Source of the DNA: Hippea sp. KM1
GTDB taxonomy: Bacteria; Campylobacterota_A; Desulfurellia; Desulfurellales; Hippeaceae
Direction of reading: 5' to 3'
Assembly: GCF_000526195.1 (NCBI RefSeq)
Contig: NZ_JAFP01000001.1
Coordinates: 401,001-465,000 of the forward strand
Length of the DNA: 64,000 nucleotides
Shown: positions 27,701-35,996 of the stretch, in pieces
How the letters are laid out: the number at the start of each line of letters is the position of its first letter
Numbering within the stretch: the stretch's first letter is position 1
Notes under the pieces: model-generated
Told to the model about the DNA's origin: nothing
Database searches by the model: none
Seen by the model: the letters and a program-made list of their open reading frames with translations, nothing else
Program-made: the position numbers and the translations under genes

Positions 27701-27889
27701 AGCCACGGTTTTTGCCAATGTTTCTGCATCAGCCCCAGGATAGTAGGCTTCAACACTTATGGTAGGCGGTGTGATGGTTGGGTATTCCTGAACGGGCAGG
27801 CTTTTTAGGGCCGTTATGCCTGCCAGTATAATGACGATGGAGATAACTAAAGGGAATACGGGTTTTTCGATGAAGAACTTTGATATCAT
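24791..27889 (-). CDS. RND multidrug efflux pump, inner-membrane subunit (AcrB/MexB type)
   Basis: Proton-coupled trimeric exporter, 1032 residues, matching the HAE-1 family in length. It has 12 helices and two large periplasmic loops, starts with FFIEKPVFPLVISIVIILAG, and has the helix-4 proton relay GLVVDDAIIVIENADR (about residue 407). The porter-domain segment KVDVNNRVQLALNKLP and the late SVKNAILLVKFA helix also fit. Its start overlaps the adaptor gene by 4 bases. It is the last gene of an operon headed by tolC and a predicted MarR operator at 30330-30348. Confidence 0.94.
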   Translation of the reverse strand: MISKFFIEKPVFPLVISIVIILAGITALKSLPVQEYPTITPPTISVEAYYPGADAETLAKTVAAPLEEAINGVKNMIYMSSTASPNGMVSIKITFKIGTDPETAKVDVNNRVQLALNKLPEEVRRIGVVVRERSPDLLRVFAFTSKGNKHSTTFITNYLLVNVLDDIKRIPGVGEAMIFGGKEYSMRIWLKPDKLAAYNLTPSDIIMAIRNQNNQYAAGRIAQEPTKAKHTYTYTITTNGRLKTPEEFANIIIKTNSDGSTLRLKDIARVELGASNYSVSSTYNGKRAVLMGVWLSAGANALEVSKRIDQTMNELSKRFPKDLKYRDVYNTTKFIKTSIDEVVYTLIISILLTVVVIYIFLGTIRSTTIPVLAIPVSIIGTFAGFYAANFSINLLTLFGLVLAIGLVVDDAIIVIENADRILKSENLTPKEATIKSMEEITNPLIAIVLVLDAVFIPASFVGGFSGKMYQQFALTIATSVSISGIVALTLTPTLCALILKKGGIRETAFSKAFGAIFKKTTAWFENSTKLLIKLWPVGLGIFVAVVIGMFVLYRMLPSSLVPEEDKGDIMVMYYLMPGSSLEKTLRVQKRIEDIVMKNPNIVGAGYVAGLDFITFSFKTDSGIGWAHLKDWSKRKDSSWDVIKQLMMAFSTLKEAFVMAFNMPPIMGMSSTGGFTLHIQDRTGGSIERLNSVVKRFVAVANKDKRLMMVRSSLNTNVPQYKIEVNINKAKALGVSLSELFSTLQATMGSYYVNDFNMYGRTFKVNIQADENFRDNPSDLSYIYVRSLTGELIPVSSLVKIKRIVGPSVIQRFDMFTAATVIGQPAPGYTSGDAMKAITEIAKKALPPGYTIAWSGTSYQEKVLESSGNLVFLYTVIFVFLILAALYESFSIPVAIMIIVPFAVFGAVFGLFMAHLEKDIYFNIGILVLIGLSVKNAILLVKFALEKLQEGYGLLQATAQAARIRFRPIVMTSAVFIIASLPLIFWGGAGAVSRKIIGITVVSGMLIQTLIGTLFIPMFFYLTMKLLNRAKDN

Positions 27890-28989
27890 TTAACCAGTTC
27901 CTCAATAACCTTATCGACCTTGACAGGCATGCCTGGTTTTATCCTGAAGAAGTTGTCTATGATAACCAGATCGCCGGGTTTTAGGCCGTATTGAACGATG
28001 AATGTGTTGCCTTCTGCCTCCCTTGCCTTTATCATCCTGACGCCAACCCTTCCGTTCTGCACAACAAACACCATCTTGCCCATAGAGTTTTGCAATACAG
28101 CCTCAGAGGGTATCACTATTACATTCTTCTGTTTAAAGCCGACCACCTTGATTCTAACAAACTCGTTGGGCATGAGTGTGCCGTTTGGGTTGGGGAATAC
28201 CGCTCTTGCCTTAACTGTGGAGGTTTTTGGGTCTATTACTGAGTCTATAAAGTCTATCTTGCCGTTTATCGTTTTGCCATTTACCTTTATGAATGCCCTT
28301 AATCTGTCTGCCTCCCATTGATTGGTGGTTAGGTAATTCTTTATCCTTAGATAGTCGCTATCTGGAAATGAGAATTCTGCATAGATTGGGTCTGTCTGTG
28401 TGATTGTCAGAAGTTTCTGAGACGGCCTGACATAATCGCCCACATCGACCATTTTTAGCGATGTAAATCCCGATATGGGTGCTTTTGGTTGGGTGTAATT
28501 TAGGTCTATCTCTGCAAGCTTTAACTTAGCCTGCGCAAGCTTCACAGACGATAGGGCGTTCTGGTATGAGGCATAGGCGTAATCGAGCTTCTGTTTGCTA
28601 ATCGCCTTGCTTTTGAAGAGGTTTTTGTATCTATTCCAATCCTTCTTGGCTTTATAGAGTGTTGCCTTTGCCATGCTTAGGTTTGCCAACGCCTCGTTGT
28701 ATCTTGCCCTGTATATATCTTGCTCTATGGTGTATAGTATCTGCCCTTTTTTGACAAATTTGCCTTCGGTGTAATGCTTTTTCAAGATAGTGCCTGAAAC
28801 CCTTGCAACCACATCGACGCTTTTTACTGCTCTTAGTCTTGCTGGATATGTCAGTATTACTTCTTTGTCTTTTGGCTTGCCAACCTTGTAAACATCAACA
28901 GACACCATCGGGTATTGCGGTTTGGGGTTTGCCATTGAAAGTATGGGCAGAAGTATAAACACGACGATGATCGGGACTGCTTTCTTCAT
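27886..28989 (-). CDS. RND efflux periplasmic adaptor subunit (AcrA/MexA type)
   Basis: Membrane fusion protein of 367 residues joining the pump to TolC. A signal peptide (about 1-20, no lipobox cysteine) is followed by a lipoyl half-motif (VARVSGTILKKHYTEGKFV), a coiled-coil hairpin with the repeat KAKKDWNRYKNLFKSKAISKQ, the second lipoyl half (PKAPISGFTSLKMVDVGDYV), and a beta barrel. It lies 9 bases after tolC and overlaps the pump gene by 4 bases. Confidence 0.93.
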   Translation of the reverse strand: MKKAVPIIVVFILLPILSMANPKPQYPMVSVDVYKVGKPKDKEVILTYPARLRAVKSVDVVARVSGTILKKHYTEGKFVKKGQILYTIEQDIYRARYNEALANLSMAKATLYKAKKDWNRYKNLFKSKAISKQKLDYAYASYQNALSSVKLAQAKLKLAEIDLNYTQPKAPISGFTSLKMVDVGDYVRPSQKLLTITQTDPIYAEFSFPDSDYLRIKNYLTTNQWEADRLRAFIKVNGKTINGKIDFIDSVIDPKTSTVKARAVFPNPNGTLMPNEFVRIKVVGFKQKNVIVIPSEAVLQNSMGKMVFVVQNGRVGVRMIKAREAEGNTFIVQYGLKPGDLVIIDNFFRIKPGMPVKVDKVIEELVK

Positions 28990-28998
28990 AAAACCCCC

Positions 28999-30288
28999 TT
29001 ATTTTTCCCCTATGGTTCTTTTGAGTTTTGCAAGGGCTATGTGGTATCCATAGAGTGCATTGTAATAGTTGACCTCCGCCTGTGTTAGGTATGAGCGTGC
29101 GTCCAACACCTCCGTCGATGTTGTGATCTGCTGCTGGTATTGAAGGTTGGTAATGCGGAAGTTTTCCCTTGCCTGCTTTAGTGCCTCTTTTGCCGTTTTT
29201 ATGTTTTCCTCTGCTGTGTTAAGTTCAAGAAGGGCGCTTTTTACCTGTAGCTTAACCTGATCCCTCATTTGGTTGAAGCGCTCCGTTAGCTCAAATACAT
29301 TGTGCTGTTGCTCTTGTGTGGCATAGTAATCCTTTCCAAACGAAAATATGTTCCATTCTATTTGAACACCCACCATGGCGTTGTGCTGGTTTGAGTAATC
29401 ATTATCCGTTGCAAGCATGTCCTGACCCTTTTGTTCGTATTTGGCAAAGGCCTCGATATGGGGGTAATAGCTGCTCTTTTTGAGTTTTATACCCAGGCGT
29501 GCCTGTTTTAGTTTTAGGGATAGCTCTTTTAGAATGGGCCTGTTCTTTAGGGCTTTTTCTATTAAGCTGTTGAGGTTGAACCGCCTGTTTTTAAACTCCA
29601 AAATATCCACGACATCTGTATCGGCGTTGATGTCTTTTCTTAATGCTAAGTTGAATGAGGATATGGCAAGCTTGAGGTTGTTTGAGGCCCTTGTTCTGTT
29701 CTGTATGGCGTTGGCCAGTGCAACCCTCGATTTAAGCAGGTCGTTGTATGCTATGACACCGTTTTTGAAGAGCTTTTCTGCATCCCTTAGGTGGGATTTT
29801 AGTGTTTTTACCTCCTCATCGGCCACCTTCAGGTATTTCTTTGCAAGGAGTATCTTAAAATAGGCGATCTTTGTGTTTTCAGCCACATCCAACACAGCCA
29901 TCTCTTTTTCTATCTTACTTATATCTAACCCGAGGCGTGCTATCTGTTTTTGGGTGATTAGGGCGAATCCCTCAAAGATGGGTTGGGTTATGGTGATGCT
30001 CCATTTGGCGTTATCATCATCGCCGGCCCTTACCTTGGCTCCCCCGCTTATCGAGTATGGATAGTCCTTTAGATGGGTAAAGTTGTATGAAAAATCAACA
30101 GTGGGAAACAGGCTCGATTCGCTGCTTTTGTAATGGCTCTCTGCGGCCTTTTGTCTTTCTATGGCCTCTTTTATTATGTAATTGTTTGATATGGCTTCAT
30201 TCACAGCCCTATTTAGTGTGTAAATCTCTTTTGAATAGGATAGCTGGCAACCCAAAAGAACAATTAAGAGAACAAGCAGTTTGCGCAT
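28999..30288 (-). CDS. TolC-family outer-membrane efflux channel
   Basis: Trimeric outer-membrane barrel and periplasmic tunnel, 429 residues including a signal peptide (about 1-19). The two-fold OEP repeat is seen as paired long helices, with SYNFTHLKDYPYSI strand segments in the first half and YEQKGQDML strand segments in the second. The final QQQITTSTEVLDARSYLTQAEVNYYNALY is a typical OEP ending. GGAGG precedes the ATG by 9 bases. It is the first gene of its operon; the upstream promoter carries the operator copy shared with marR-emrAB. Confidence 0.92.
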   Translation of the reverse strand: MRKLLVLLIVLLGCQLSYSKEIYTLNRAVNEAISNNYIIKEAIERQKAAESHYKSSESSLFPTVDFSYNFTHLKDYPYSISGGAKVRAGDDDNAKWSITITQPIFEGFALITQKQIARLGLDISKIEKEMAVLDVAENTKIAYFKILLAKKYLKVADEEVKTLKSHLRDAEKLFKNGVIAYNDLLKSRVALANAIQNRTRASNNLKLAISSFNLALRKDINADTDVVDILEFKNRRFNLNSLIEKALKNRPILKELSLKLKQARLGIKLKKSSYYPHIEAFAKYEQKGQDMLATDNDYSNQHNAMVGVQIEWNIFSFGKDYYATQEQQHNVFELTERFNQMRDQVKLQVKSALLELNTAEENIKTAKEALKQARENFRITNLQYQQQITTSTEVLDARSYLTQAEVNYYNALYGYHIALAKLKRTIGEK

Positions 30289-30315
30289 AAATGTTAACCT
30301 CCATGTCTTTTTGGG

Positions 30316-30348
30316 TTTATATCACAGATTAGTTTCAATTGCAACTAA
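30316..30348 (-). promoter_or_regulatory. Promoter of RND operon 1 with MarR-type operator
   Basis: On the minus strand: -35 TTGCAA (30339-30344), a 17-base spacer, and -10 TATAAA (30316-30321). The inverted repeat TAGTTTCAATTGCAACTAA spans 30330-30348 on the plus strand and is identical over 19 bases to the site before marR, with the same offset from the promoter boxes. No regulator gene lies in this operon, so MarR (4519-4995) is the natural candidate. Confidence 0.75.
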
Positions 30349-30408
30349 TAGTTATTGCAAATCGGCGCCTATATGTGATAAACTAACCCAAATTGAAGGG
30401 GTGTGTGG

Positions 30409-31587
30409 ATGGTATTTTATAAGAAGTTTAACCTAAGTAGATTGGTGGAGAATCTATCTAAATCGTTAGACCTTATTCTAAACGGCAGCCCCTCAAACCA
30501 CGCCTTGAGGGTTAGCTTTATCTGTATCCTGATATCCTATCAGATGAACTTTAAACTAAACGAGAGGATAAACCTCTATCTGGCAGGCCTTTTGCACGAT
30601 ATAGGTGCAGTTGAGAGGGAAACCCAGCTTTTGCTTGAATACGATAAAAGGGACTGTGTTGATCTGCAGAGGCATGCCATTGTTGGGTATGAGATACTTA
30701 AAAAGATACCGCTGTTTGAGGAGATAGCCCTGATTGTCAAGGATCACCACAATCCGGCAAGCAACAATCTGTTGTCAAGGATAATATACTTTGCCGATGA
30801 GGTTGAGGTTTTGCTAAGAAGGGAGAATCTGTTTGAGCCCAAAACACTAAAGGCAAAGATATACCCTTTGTATAAAAATAGGCCTATGTTTAGCGATATA
30901 TTGGATGCCTTTGTTGAGGTAATAAGGAACGATGCCTTTTTCATAATGCTTTCCAATGTTGAGGAGATAAAGAAATACTTTGTTTCTCATGTTGAGGAGA
31001 AGATAGTTAGCGTGGATGCTGAATTGTTTAATAGATTGGCAAAATCCATAGCAGAGAGCTTCATAGACAAAAAGAGCAAATTTACGCTTACGCATTCCAG
31101 CGATGTGGCCAAAACGGCGCTTGCCATAGCCAGGCAGGTTGGCCTGAGTAATAAGGATTGCAAAACCATCGAAACAGCAGGTTTCTTACACGATATAGGC
31201 AAGCTGTTTGTGCCAAAAAGCATACTGGAATATCCAGGTAAGCTAAGCGGAAACGATTGGCTTAGGATGAAATCGCATGTTTATTACACCTATTCCTTCT
31301 TAAACCAGATGGAGTTAGATGAGGATATTATACACATAGCAAGTTCCCATCATGAATATTTAGACGGTTCGGGCTATCCGTTTGGATTGAATAGAAACGA
31401 CCTCTCCACGGGGGCTCAGATATTGACCGTTGCCGACATCTATTCAGCGCTAAGGCAAAAAAGGCCATACCGAAGCAACTCCTTCTCCCATCAGGAGGCC
31501 CTTGAGGTGCTAATCGGCATGGCCAACAAGGGAAAGATCAACAGGGATTTTATAAAAGCCATCCCTTCTGATGTGCTTGATATTTAG
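30409..31587 (+). CDS. Tandem HD-domain protein with one complete HD-GYP domain
   Basis: A 392-residue soluble protein with two HD domains. The first (about 28-125) has H63-D64 and DHHNP (112-116) but lacks a GYP motif and may be degenerate. The second (about 225-392) is complete: H261-D262, SHH at 313-315, and DGSGYP at 319-324. It is thus a likely cyclic di-GMP phosphodiesterase. A linker helix (LSNVEEIKKYFVSHVEEK) joins them. ATG 30409 follows GAAGGGG by 7 bases. It diverges from RND operon 1 and its end overlaps the convergent small gene by 3-4 bases. Confidence 0.8.
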   Translation: MVFYKKFNLSRLVENLSKSLDLILNGSPSNHALRVSFICILISYQMNFKLNERINLYLAGLLHDIGAVERETQLLLEYDKRDCVDLQRHAIVGYEILKKIPLFEEIALIVKDHHNPASNNLLSRIIYFADEVEVLLRRENLFEPKTLKAKIYPLYKNRPMFSDILDAFVEVIRNDAFFIMLSNVEEIKKYFVSHVEEKIVSVDAELFNRLAKSIAESFIDKKSKFTLTHSSDVAKTALAIARQVGLSNKDCKTIETAGFLHDIGKLFVPKSILEYPGKLSGNDWLRMKSHVYYTYSFLNQMELDEDIIHIASSHHEYLDGSGYPFGLNRNDLSTGAQILTVADIYSALRQKRPYRSNSFSHQEALEVLIGMANKGKINRDFIKAIPSDVLDI

Positions 31588-31763
31588 GTCTTTTCCATGT
31601 ATTCCTTGACCCACTCGATCTGACAGTCCTGGGGCAGCTTGGATTTTACTATCTTTTCTGCCTCCTCCTCGTTTACACAATACTCCTCAATACCAAAGGC
31701 CTCGCATTTGAGATGAAACCTGTCGTTTTCCTTCTTTAACTCAACCTTGACCTTTTCTGCCAT
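31584..31763 (-). CDS. Conserved-looking 59-residue acidic protein
   Basis: A short gene, translated by hand as starting MAEKVKVELKKENDRFHL and ending EYMEKT. It is rich in Glu and Lys, with cysteines at 20, 29 and 47 and no signal peptide or membrane segment. A GGGGTGG site stands 5 bases before the ATG. The order strand-strand-helix (KVKVELKKE, RFHLKCEAFGI, then NEEEAEKIVKSKL) suggests a small folded domain. Its stop overlaps the convergent HD-GYP stop. I do not recognise a family. Confidence 0.65.
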   Translation of the reverse strand: MAEKVKVELKKENDRFHLKCEAFGIEEYCVNEEEAEKIVKSKLPQDCQIEWVKEYMEKT

Positions 31764-31790
31764 ATCACCACCCCCTCTTTGTGTTGTTTT

Positions 31791-31804
31791 AGTTAAGCTT
31801 AACT
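31791..31804. promoter_or_regulatory. Perfect 14-base palindrome before the 59-residue gene
   Basis: AGTTAAGCTTAACT is fully self-complementary and lies between RND operon 2 and the small gene. On the minus strand, TTGAAA and TAAGCT with a 17-base spacer overlap it, so it could be an operator. It has no loop and no T-run, so it is a poor terminator. Confidence 0.35.
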
Positions 31805-31820
31805 CTTAAGCGGTATTTTT

Positions 31821-34800
31821 TCAAGGGGTGGTTTCTGAACTTTTGTTCTTTTTTGTTGCTGAATCGAGCATGTACGCAAACATAGGCACATAAACAAGCG
31901 TTAGGAATGTTCCAACAAGCAGTCCTCCTACCGCCACATCGGCAAGCGGGGATAGCCTTTCAAGACCCACAGCGCGCTCCAAAGCTATGGGTATCATGCC
32001 GGCGATGGTTCCAAAGGCCGTCATCATAACCGGCCTGAATCTCACCCTCACGCTTTCCAAGGCGCTCTCAAACGGTGATTCCTTTTCTCTGTAATGTTGA
32101 TAGAAGTCTATAAGGAGGACCGAGTTTTTTATAATTATACCAAAAAGCAGCAATATGCCCATCATGCTGGGCATGCAAGAGGGTTTGTGGAATATTAACA
32201 TGGCCCAGAATGCTCCTATCATGGATAGCGGCAAGACCACGATCATTACAAGACCCATCCTGACAGACCTATAAACCGCTATCAGGGTCATTGTTAGGAG
32301 TATAACGCCTATCACTATGGCCTTTAGCATCCTTTTGAAGCTGTCGTTTAGCTGCACGATACTGCCTGCCTGCTCAACCTTGAACCCTTCCGTGTTTAGA
32401 TGCTTTAGGATTTTCTGGCTGTCTGCCGTTATCATCGTTATTGGTTTTTTGTTTCTGAATCCGTTTACATCTAAACTGTAAAGCAGCTGATCCCTTTCTA
32501 TTTTGGCTGGTGTGAAGTGCTCTTTAAACTTTGCCACCGCCTGAAGTGGTATGTAATAGCCGAAGGGTGTTTTTATGGGCAATAGTCTAATGCTGTTTAT
32601 GTTTTCGTTGAATTTTCCCTTTAGATAAATCCTTACAAACTGACTGTTCATAGAGGTAAAATCGCCATTTATCGCTGCTATTCTGCCGTTTATGGGTATT
32701 TGTGCTATGATCTGTGCAGGTGTTAGGCCATAACTTAGGGCCTTATTTGTGTCTATGTTTAGTGTTATTTCCTTGAAATTACTGTCCCAGCTTATATCTA
32801 TGCTGGTTAGACCCTTAATGCGTCGTATGTTTTTGGCTATAATATTTGCTTCATCTGATAAGCCTTCGTATGTGGCACTTTTTATTCTTATGTCGAGGGG
32901 TGCTTTTATACTGGAAAGCGGCGTGGCTCCGAAATCGTAAACATCAACATTCTTTATGCCTTCTAATTGATTGAGTTTGTCTCTAAATATAGATTCTATT
33001 TGCCATATGGTTAGCTTTCTGTGAAATCTATCAACGCAGTTTATTGTTATCGTCGCTTCAGAAGGTAAGTTACCGTTGCCCAAGGATAAAACGCCAGCTT
33101 CTGATCCGAATGCCGTTGAGCTCATTCTTACATAAGGTTGTTTGTGCAGCCAATTTAGAAAACCTTTGAGTTTTTTCATCGATTCGTCTGCTGTGCTATT
33201 TGAGCTGAACTTTATTTTTGCTATTACTATGCCTGTATCCATAGGAGGCATGATGTCTCTTCCTAAAATGGGCATTATGTTTTTCATGCTCAAAATAAAT
33301 ATTACAATGACACCAACTATGAGTATGACCCTTCTTAGGATATATTTGCCTGAATTTGAGAATCTTAACACACCTATATAGACATCTATCAGTTTGCCAA
33401 TGGTTTTTGAATAGAGATTCTCAAATATTAGCTCTATTTTTGTTTTCTTAGTGCCGTTTTTGTATAGATATGCGGATAATTTAGGCACAAATGTTACGGA
33501 CAAAAAGTAAGACACAATTAAGGATATAATGAGGGTTGAGATTAACGGCTGGAATATTCTCTGTGGGTAATCGCCTATGAACATCAGAGGGAATAGAACG
33601 ACTATAGTTGAGAGTGTGCCTGCAAATACCGGCCCCAAAACCTCTTTTGTTCCTTTATAGATAGCTGTGTTTAGATCCTCCTTGAGTTCATTTAGGTGTC
33701 TTTCTATGTTTTCAAGCACAACCACGGCATCGTCTGTTAGCATACCTAAAGAAAGGATGATGCCCGTGTATACGACTATATTTAGCTCCCCGCCCGTAAG
33801 CCATATAACGGCTATGGTTGTAAAAAACACCATTGGTATGGAAAGACCTGCTGCAATTATGGCCCTGAAGTTGCCCAAGAACAACAAAAGCACAATTAGT
33901 GTATAGATGATTGCATCCCTTAAGGCCTCAAGCATGTTTTGATTTGATGTCAGTATTAGATTTCTCTGGGTATCCGATATCTCAAACTTTATGTTTGGGT
34001 ATTGTTTTTTTAGGTATTTTATAGCTTCCCTTGCGGCATTGGATACATCCAAAACACTGCCTTTGGGGGCTCGTTGTATGGCTAAGGCTATAGCAGGATG
34101 GCCGTTACCCATATAGCCGCTAAACCGTTTTTCGTAATCCCATTTTACATCTGCAACACTTTTTAAGGGCAGGTTGGGTGCAATCTGGAGTTGTTTAAGC
34201 TTCTCGATCTGGTCTTTCTCACCGTAATATGTTAGGGTTAGGAAGTTGTCTTTGCTTTTCATAAATCCTATGGGCATATCCCTATCAAGGCTGAAGAGCG
34301 CTTTGATGATTCTATCTGCCGATATGTTGTATTTGGCGAGTTTATAAGGGTCTATGTTTATTGTTATGGCGCTTTTGTATCCGCCGAACACCTCAACATT
34401 GCCTATGTCTTTTATGCTAAGAAGATAGGGTTTTATAAAGCTGTCGGCTATCTTTCTTATGTCGCCTAATGTTATGGAGTTGTTTTTTGGGCTTAGTGAG
34501 ACAACATCGACGGGCAAGGTAAAGCTTCCAACTGTGTATATGGATGGATTGGCATTTGGGGGCAGCTTGGATTTGACAATTGATAGGGCATTTGCAACAT
34601 CCACAGCTGCGTTCTTTAGGCCTTTTTTATATTCGAATTCTACTTTAACTATGGAAAAATTAGCCACATTTATTGAACTTATATCTCTAACATAGCTCAG
34701 TCTTGCAACCTCCTCCTCTATGGGTTTTGAAACGCTGCTTGCTGCAACCTGAGCCGTGGCTCCTGGTATCTTTGTTACGATAATAACCTGAGGTCTGTCT

Positions 34801-34913
34801 GCATCGGGGAATAGGTTTTTGGGCAGCTCCTTCAGGCCTATAATGCCCAATACGAAAAATAACATTATAATACTGAAAAGCGTATAGGGTCTTTTGTAAA
34901 AGTAATCAAACAT
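31821..34913 (-). CDS. RND-family efflux pump, inner-membrane subunit (second system)
   Basis: A 1030-residue exporter of the AcrB/HME superfamily, divergent from the first pump. The N-terminal FYKRPYTLFSIIMLFFVLGI segment, helix-4 relay MLTDDAVVVLENIERH (about residue 400), and C-terminal IKNSVLLIDF helix are typical. It has fewer aromatic porter residues than the first pump, and drug, solvent or lipid substrates are all possible. SD AAAGGAG precedes the ATG. It is the last gene of a tetR-tolC-adaptor-pump operon. Confidence 0.92.
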   Translation of the reverse strand: MFDYFYKRPYTLFSIIMLFFVLGIIGLKELPKNLFPDADRPQVIIVTKIPGATAQVAASSVSKPIEEEVARLSYVRDISSINVANFSIVKVEFEYKKGLKNAAVDVANALSIVKSKLPPNANPSIYTVGSFTLPVDVVSLSPKNNSITLGDIRKIADSFIKPYLLSIKDIGNVEVFGGYKSAITINIDPYKLAKYNISADRIIKALFSLDRDMPIGFMKSKDNFLTLTYYGEKDQIEKLKQLQIAPNLPLKSVADVKWDYEKRFSGYMGNGHPAIALAIQRAPKGSVLDVSNAAREAIKYLKKQYPNIKFEISDTQRNLILTSNQNMLEALRDAIIYTLIVLLLFLGNFRAIIAAGLSIPMVFFTTIAVIWLTGGELNIVVYTGIILSLGMLTDDAVVVLENIERHLNELKEDLNTAIYKGTKEVLGPVFAGTLSTIVVLFPLMFIGDYPQRIFQPLISTLIISLIVSYFLSVTFVPKLSAYLYKNGTKKTKIELIFENLYSKTIGKLIDVYIGVLRFSNSGKYILRRVILIVGVIVIFILSMKNIMPILGRDIMPPMDTGIVIAKIKFSSNSTADESMKKLKGFLNWLHKQPYVRMSSTAFGSEAGVLSLGNGNLPSEATITINCVDRFHRKLTIWQIESIFRDKLNQLEGIKNVDVYDFGATPLSSIKAPLDIRIKSATYEGLSDEANIIAKNIRRIKGLTSIDISWDSNFKEITLNIDTNKALSYGLTPAQIIAQIPINGRIAAINGDFTSMNSQFVRIYLKGKFNENINSIRLLPIKTPFGYYIPLQAVAKFKEHFTPAKIERDQLLYSLDVNGFRNKKPITMITADSQKILKHLNTEGFKVEQAGSIVQLNDSFKRMLKAIVIGVILLTMTLIAVYRSVRMGLVMIVVLPLSMIGAFWAMLIFHKPSCMPSMMGILLLFGIIIKNSVLLIDFYQHYREKESPFESALESVRVRFRPVMMTAFGTIAGMIPIALERAVGLERLSPLADVAVGGLLVGTFLTLVYVPMFAYMLDSATKKNKSSETTP

Positions 34914-34916
34914 CGC

Positions 34917-35996
34917 CTACTCCTTTATAACCTTCACTCCGCCTAAGAGCTTTATGAAGATGTCGGGTTTTGCCAGGATTAACTCCTTGTTGACAAGGGC
35001 GTTGTCCTTAACGGCTATACCCTCTTCTGCTGATGCTATTACCTTGATCTGCTTTGGTATGGCCCTGTTGTTCTTCAGTATGAACACATAATTTTTACCC
35101 TCTTTTGAGAGTACTGCATCAAAGGGGAGCTTGATGGCCTTGCCTTTAAATACAACAACGCCCACCCTTATGCGGGTATCTGTGTTTAGGTTTGTGTCAA
35201 CATCGGCCTTGTATTCATCTAAGCCGTTGAATGTATTGTTCAGCGGAATAACATTGTATACTTTATTGTTAAACACAAGACCCTGGGGTTTTATGTCATC
35301 AGGAAGCCTCAGGAGTATGTATTTTCCGCCCCTTGAGCTGATAGAGCAGAGCGGTTTACCAGGCATTACAACATCGCCTGTGTTTAGGAATTTCTTGCTT
35401 ATTGTGCCGTCTATAGGTGATTTTATGATTCCATAACTCAAAAGGATCTTTAAATGCCTAATGTTGCTTTTTGTTGCCTCTATCTGTGATTTTAAAGAGG
35501 CGATTTGGGATTTTACAGAGGCCAATTGGTCTTCCTCTTTCTGAAACTGCTCTATTGATGCACCTTTAACCTTTAGGAGTTCCTTGGTTCTTTTGTGTGT
35601 AAGCTCTAAGTTTTTTAGCGTTAATGTGGCCGAGGAAAGCTTGGCTTTGAGTGATTTTAATTGAGAGACGGCCTGGGATATTGCCGCTTTTGTTCCAGAT
35701 ACATCTAATTTTGCCACTATATCGCCTTTTTTTACCTTATCGCCTATATTCTTGATGTAAATGAGTCTGCCTGAGAGCTTTGAGGTTATATTTAGGTCTA
35801 TTGAGCTCTTTACAATCCCAAGACCGCTTAGGGTCAGGCGGAAGTTTTCAGGTTTGGGCTTCATCGTCTTTACAACCACAGGATACACCTTTGCTGTGGG
35901 CAGCTCTGCAAGCTCTTTTTTCCTCTTTTTGACCAAAACCCCGATACCAACGGCTATCAGGATAGCCAGAACAACAGATACAACCTTCTTTGTCAT
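34917..35996 (-). CDS. RND efflux periplasmic adaptor subunit (second system)
   Basis: A 359-residue membrane fusion protein with an N-terminal membrane or signal helix (about 5-22), the lipoyl half-motif GRLIYIKNIGDKVKKGDIVAKLD, a coiled-coil hairpin of about 80 residues, and the second half-motif GIIKSPIDGTISKKFL. A C-terminal barrel domain follows, with LPFDAVLSKEGKNYVFIL. It overlaps the tolC gene upstream by 4 bases and lies 3 bases before the pump gene. AAAGGAG stands 9 bases before the start. Confidence 0.92.
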   Translation of the reverse strand: MTKKVVSVVLAILIAVGIGVLVKKRKKELAELPTAKVYPVVVKTMKPKPENFRLTLSGLGIVKSSIDLNITSKLSGRLIYIKNIGDKVKKGDIVAKLDVSGTKAAISQAVSQLKSLKAKLSSATLTLKNLELTHKRTKELLKVKGASIEQFQKEEDQLASVKSQIASLKSQIEATKSNIRHLKILLSYGIIKSPIDGTISKKFLNTGDVVMPGKPLCSISSRGGKYILLRLPDDIKPQGLVFNNKVYNVIPLNNTFNGLDEYKADVDTNLNTDTRIRVGVVVFKGKAIKLPFDAVLSKEGKNYVFILKNNRAIPKQIKVIASAEEGIAVKDNALVNKELILAKPDIFIKLLGGVKVIKE

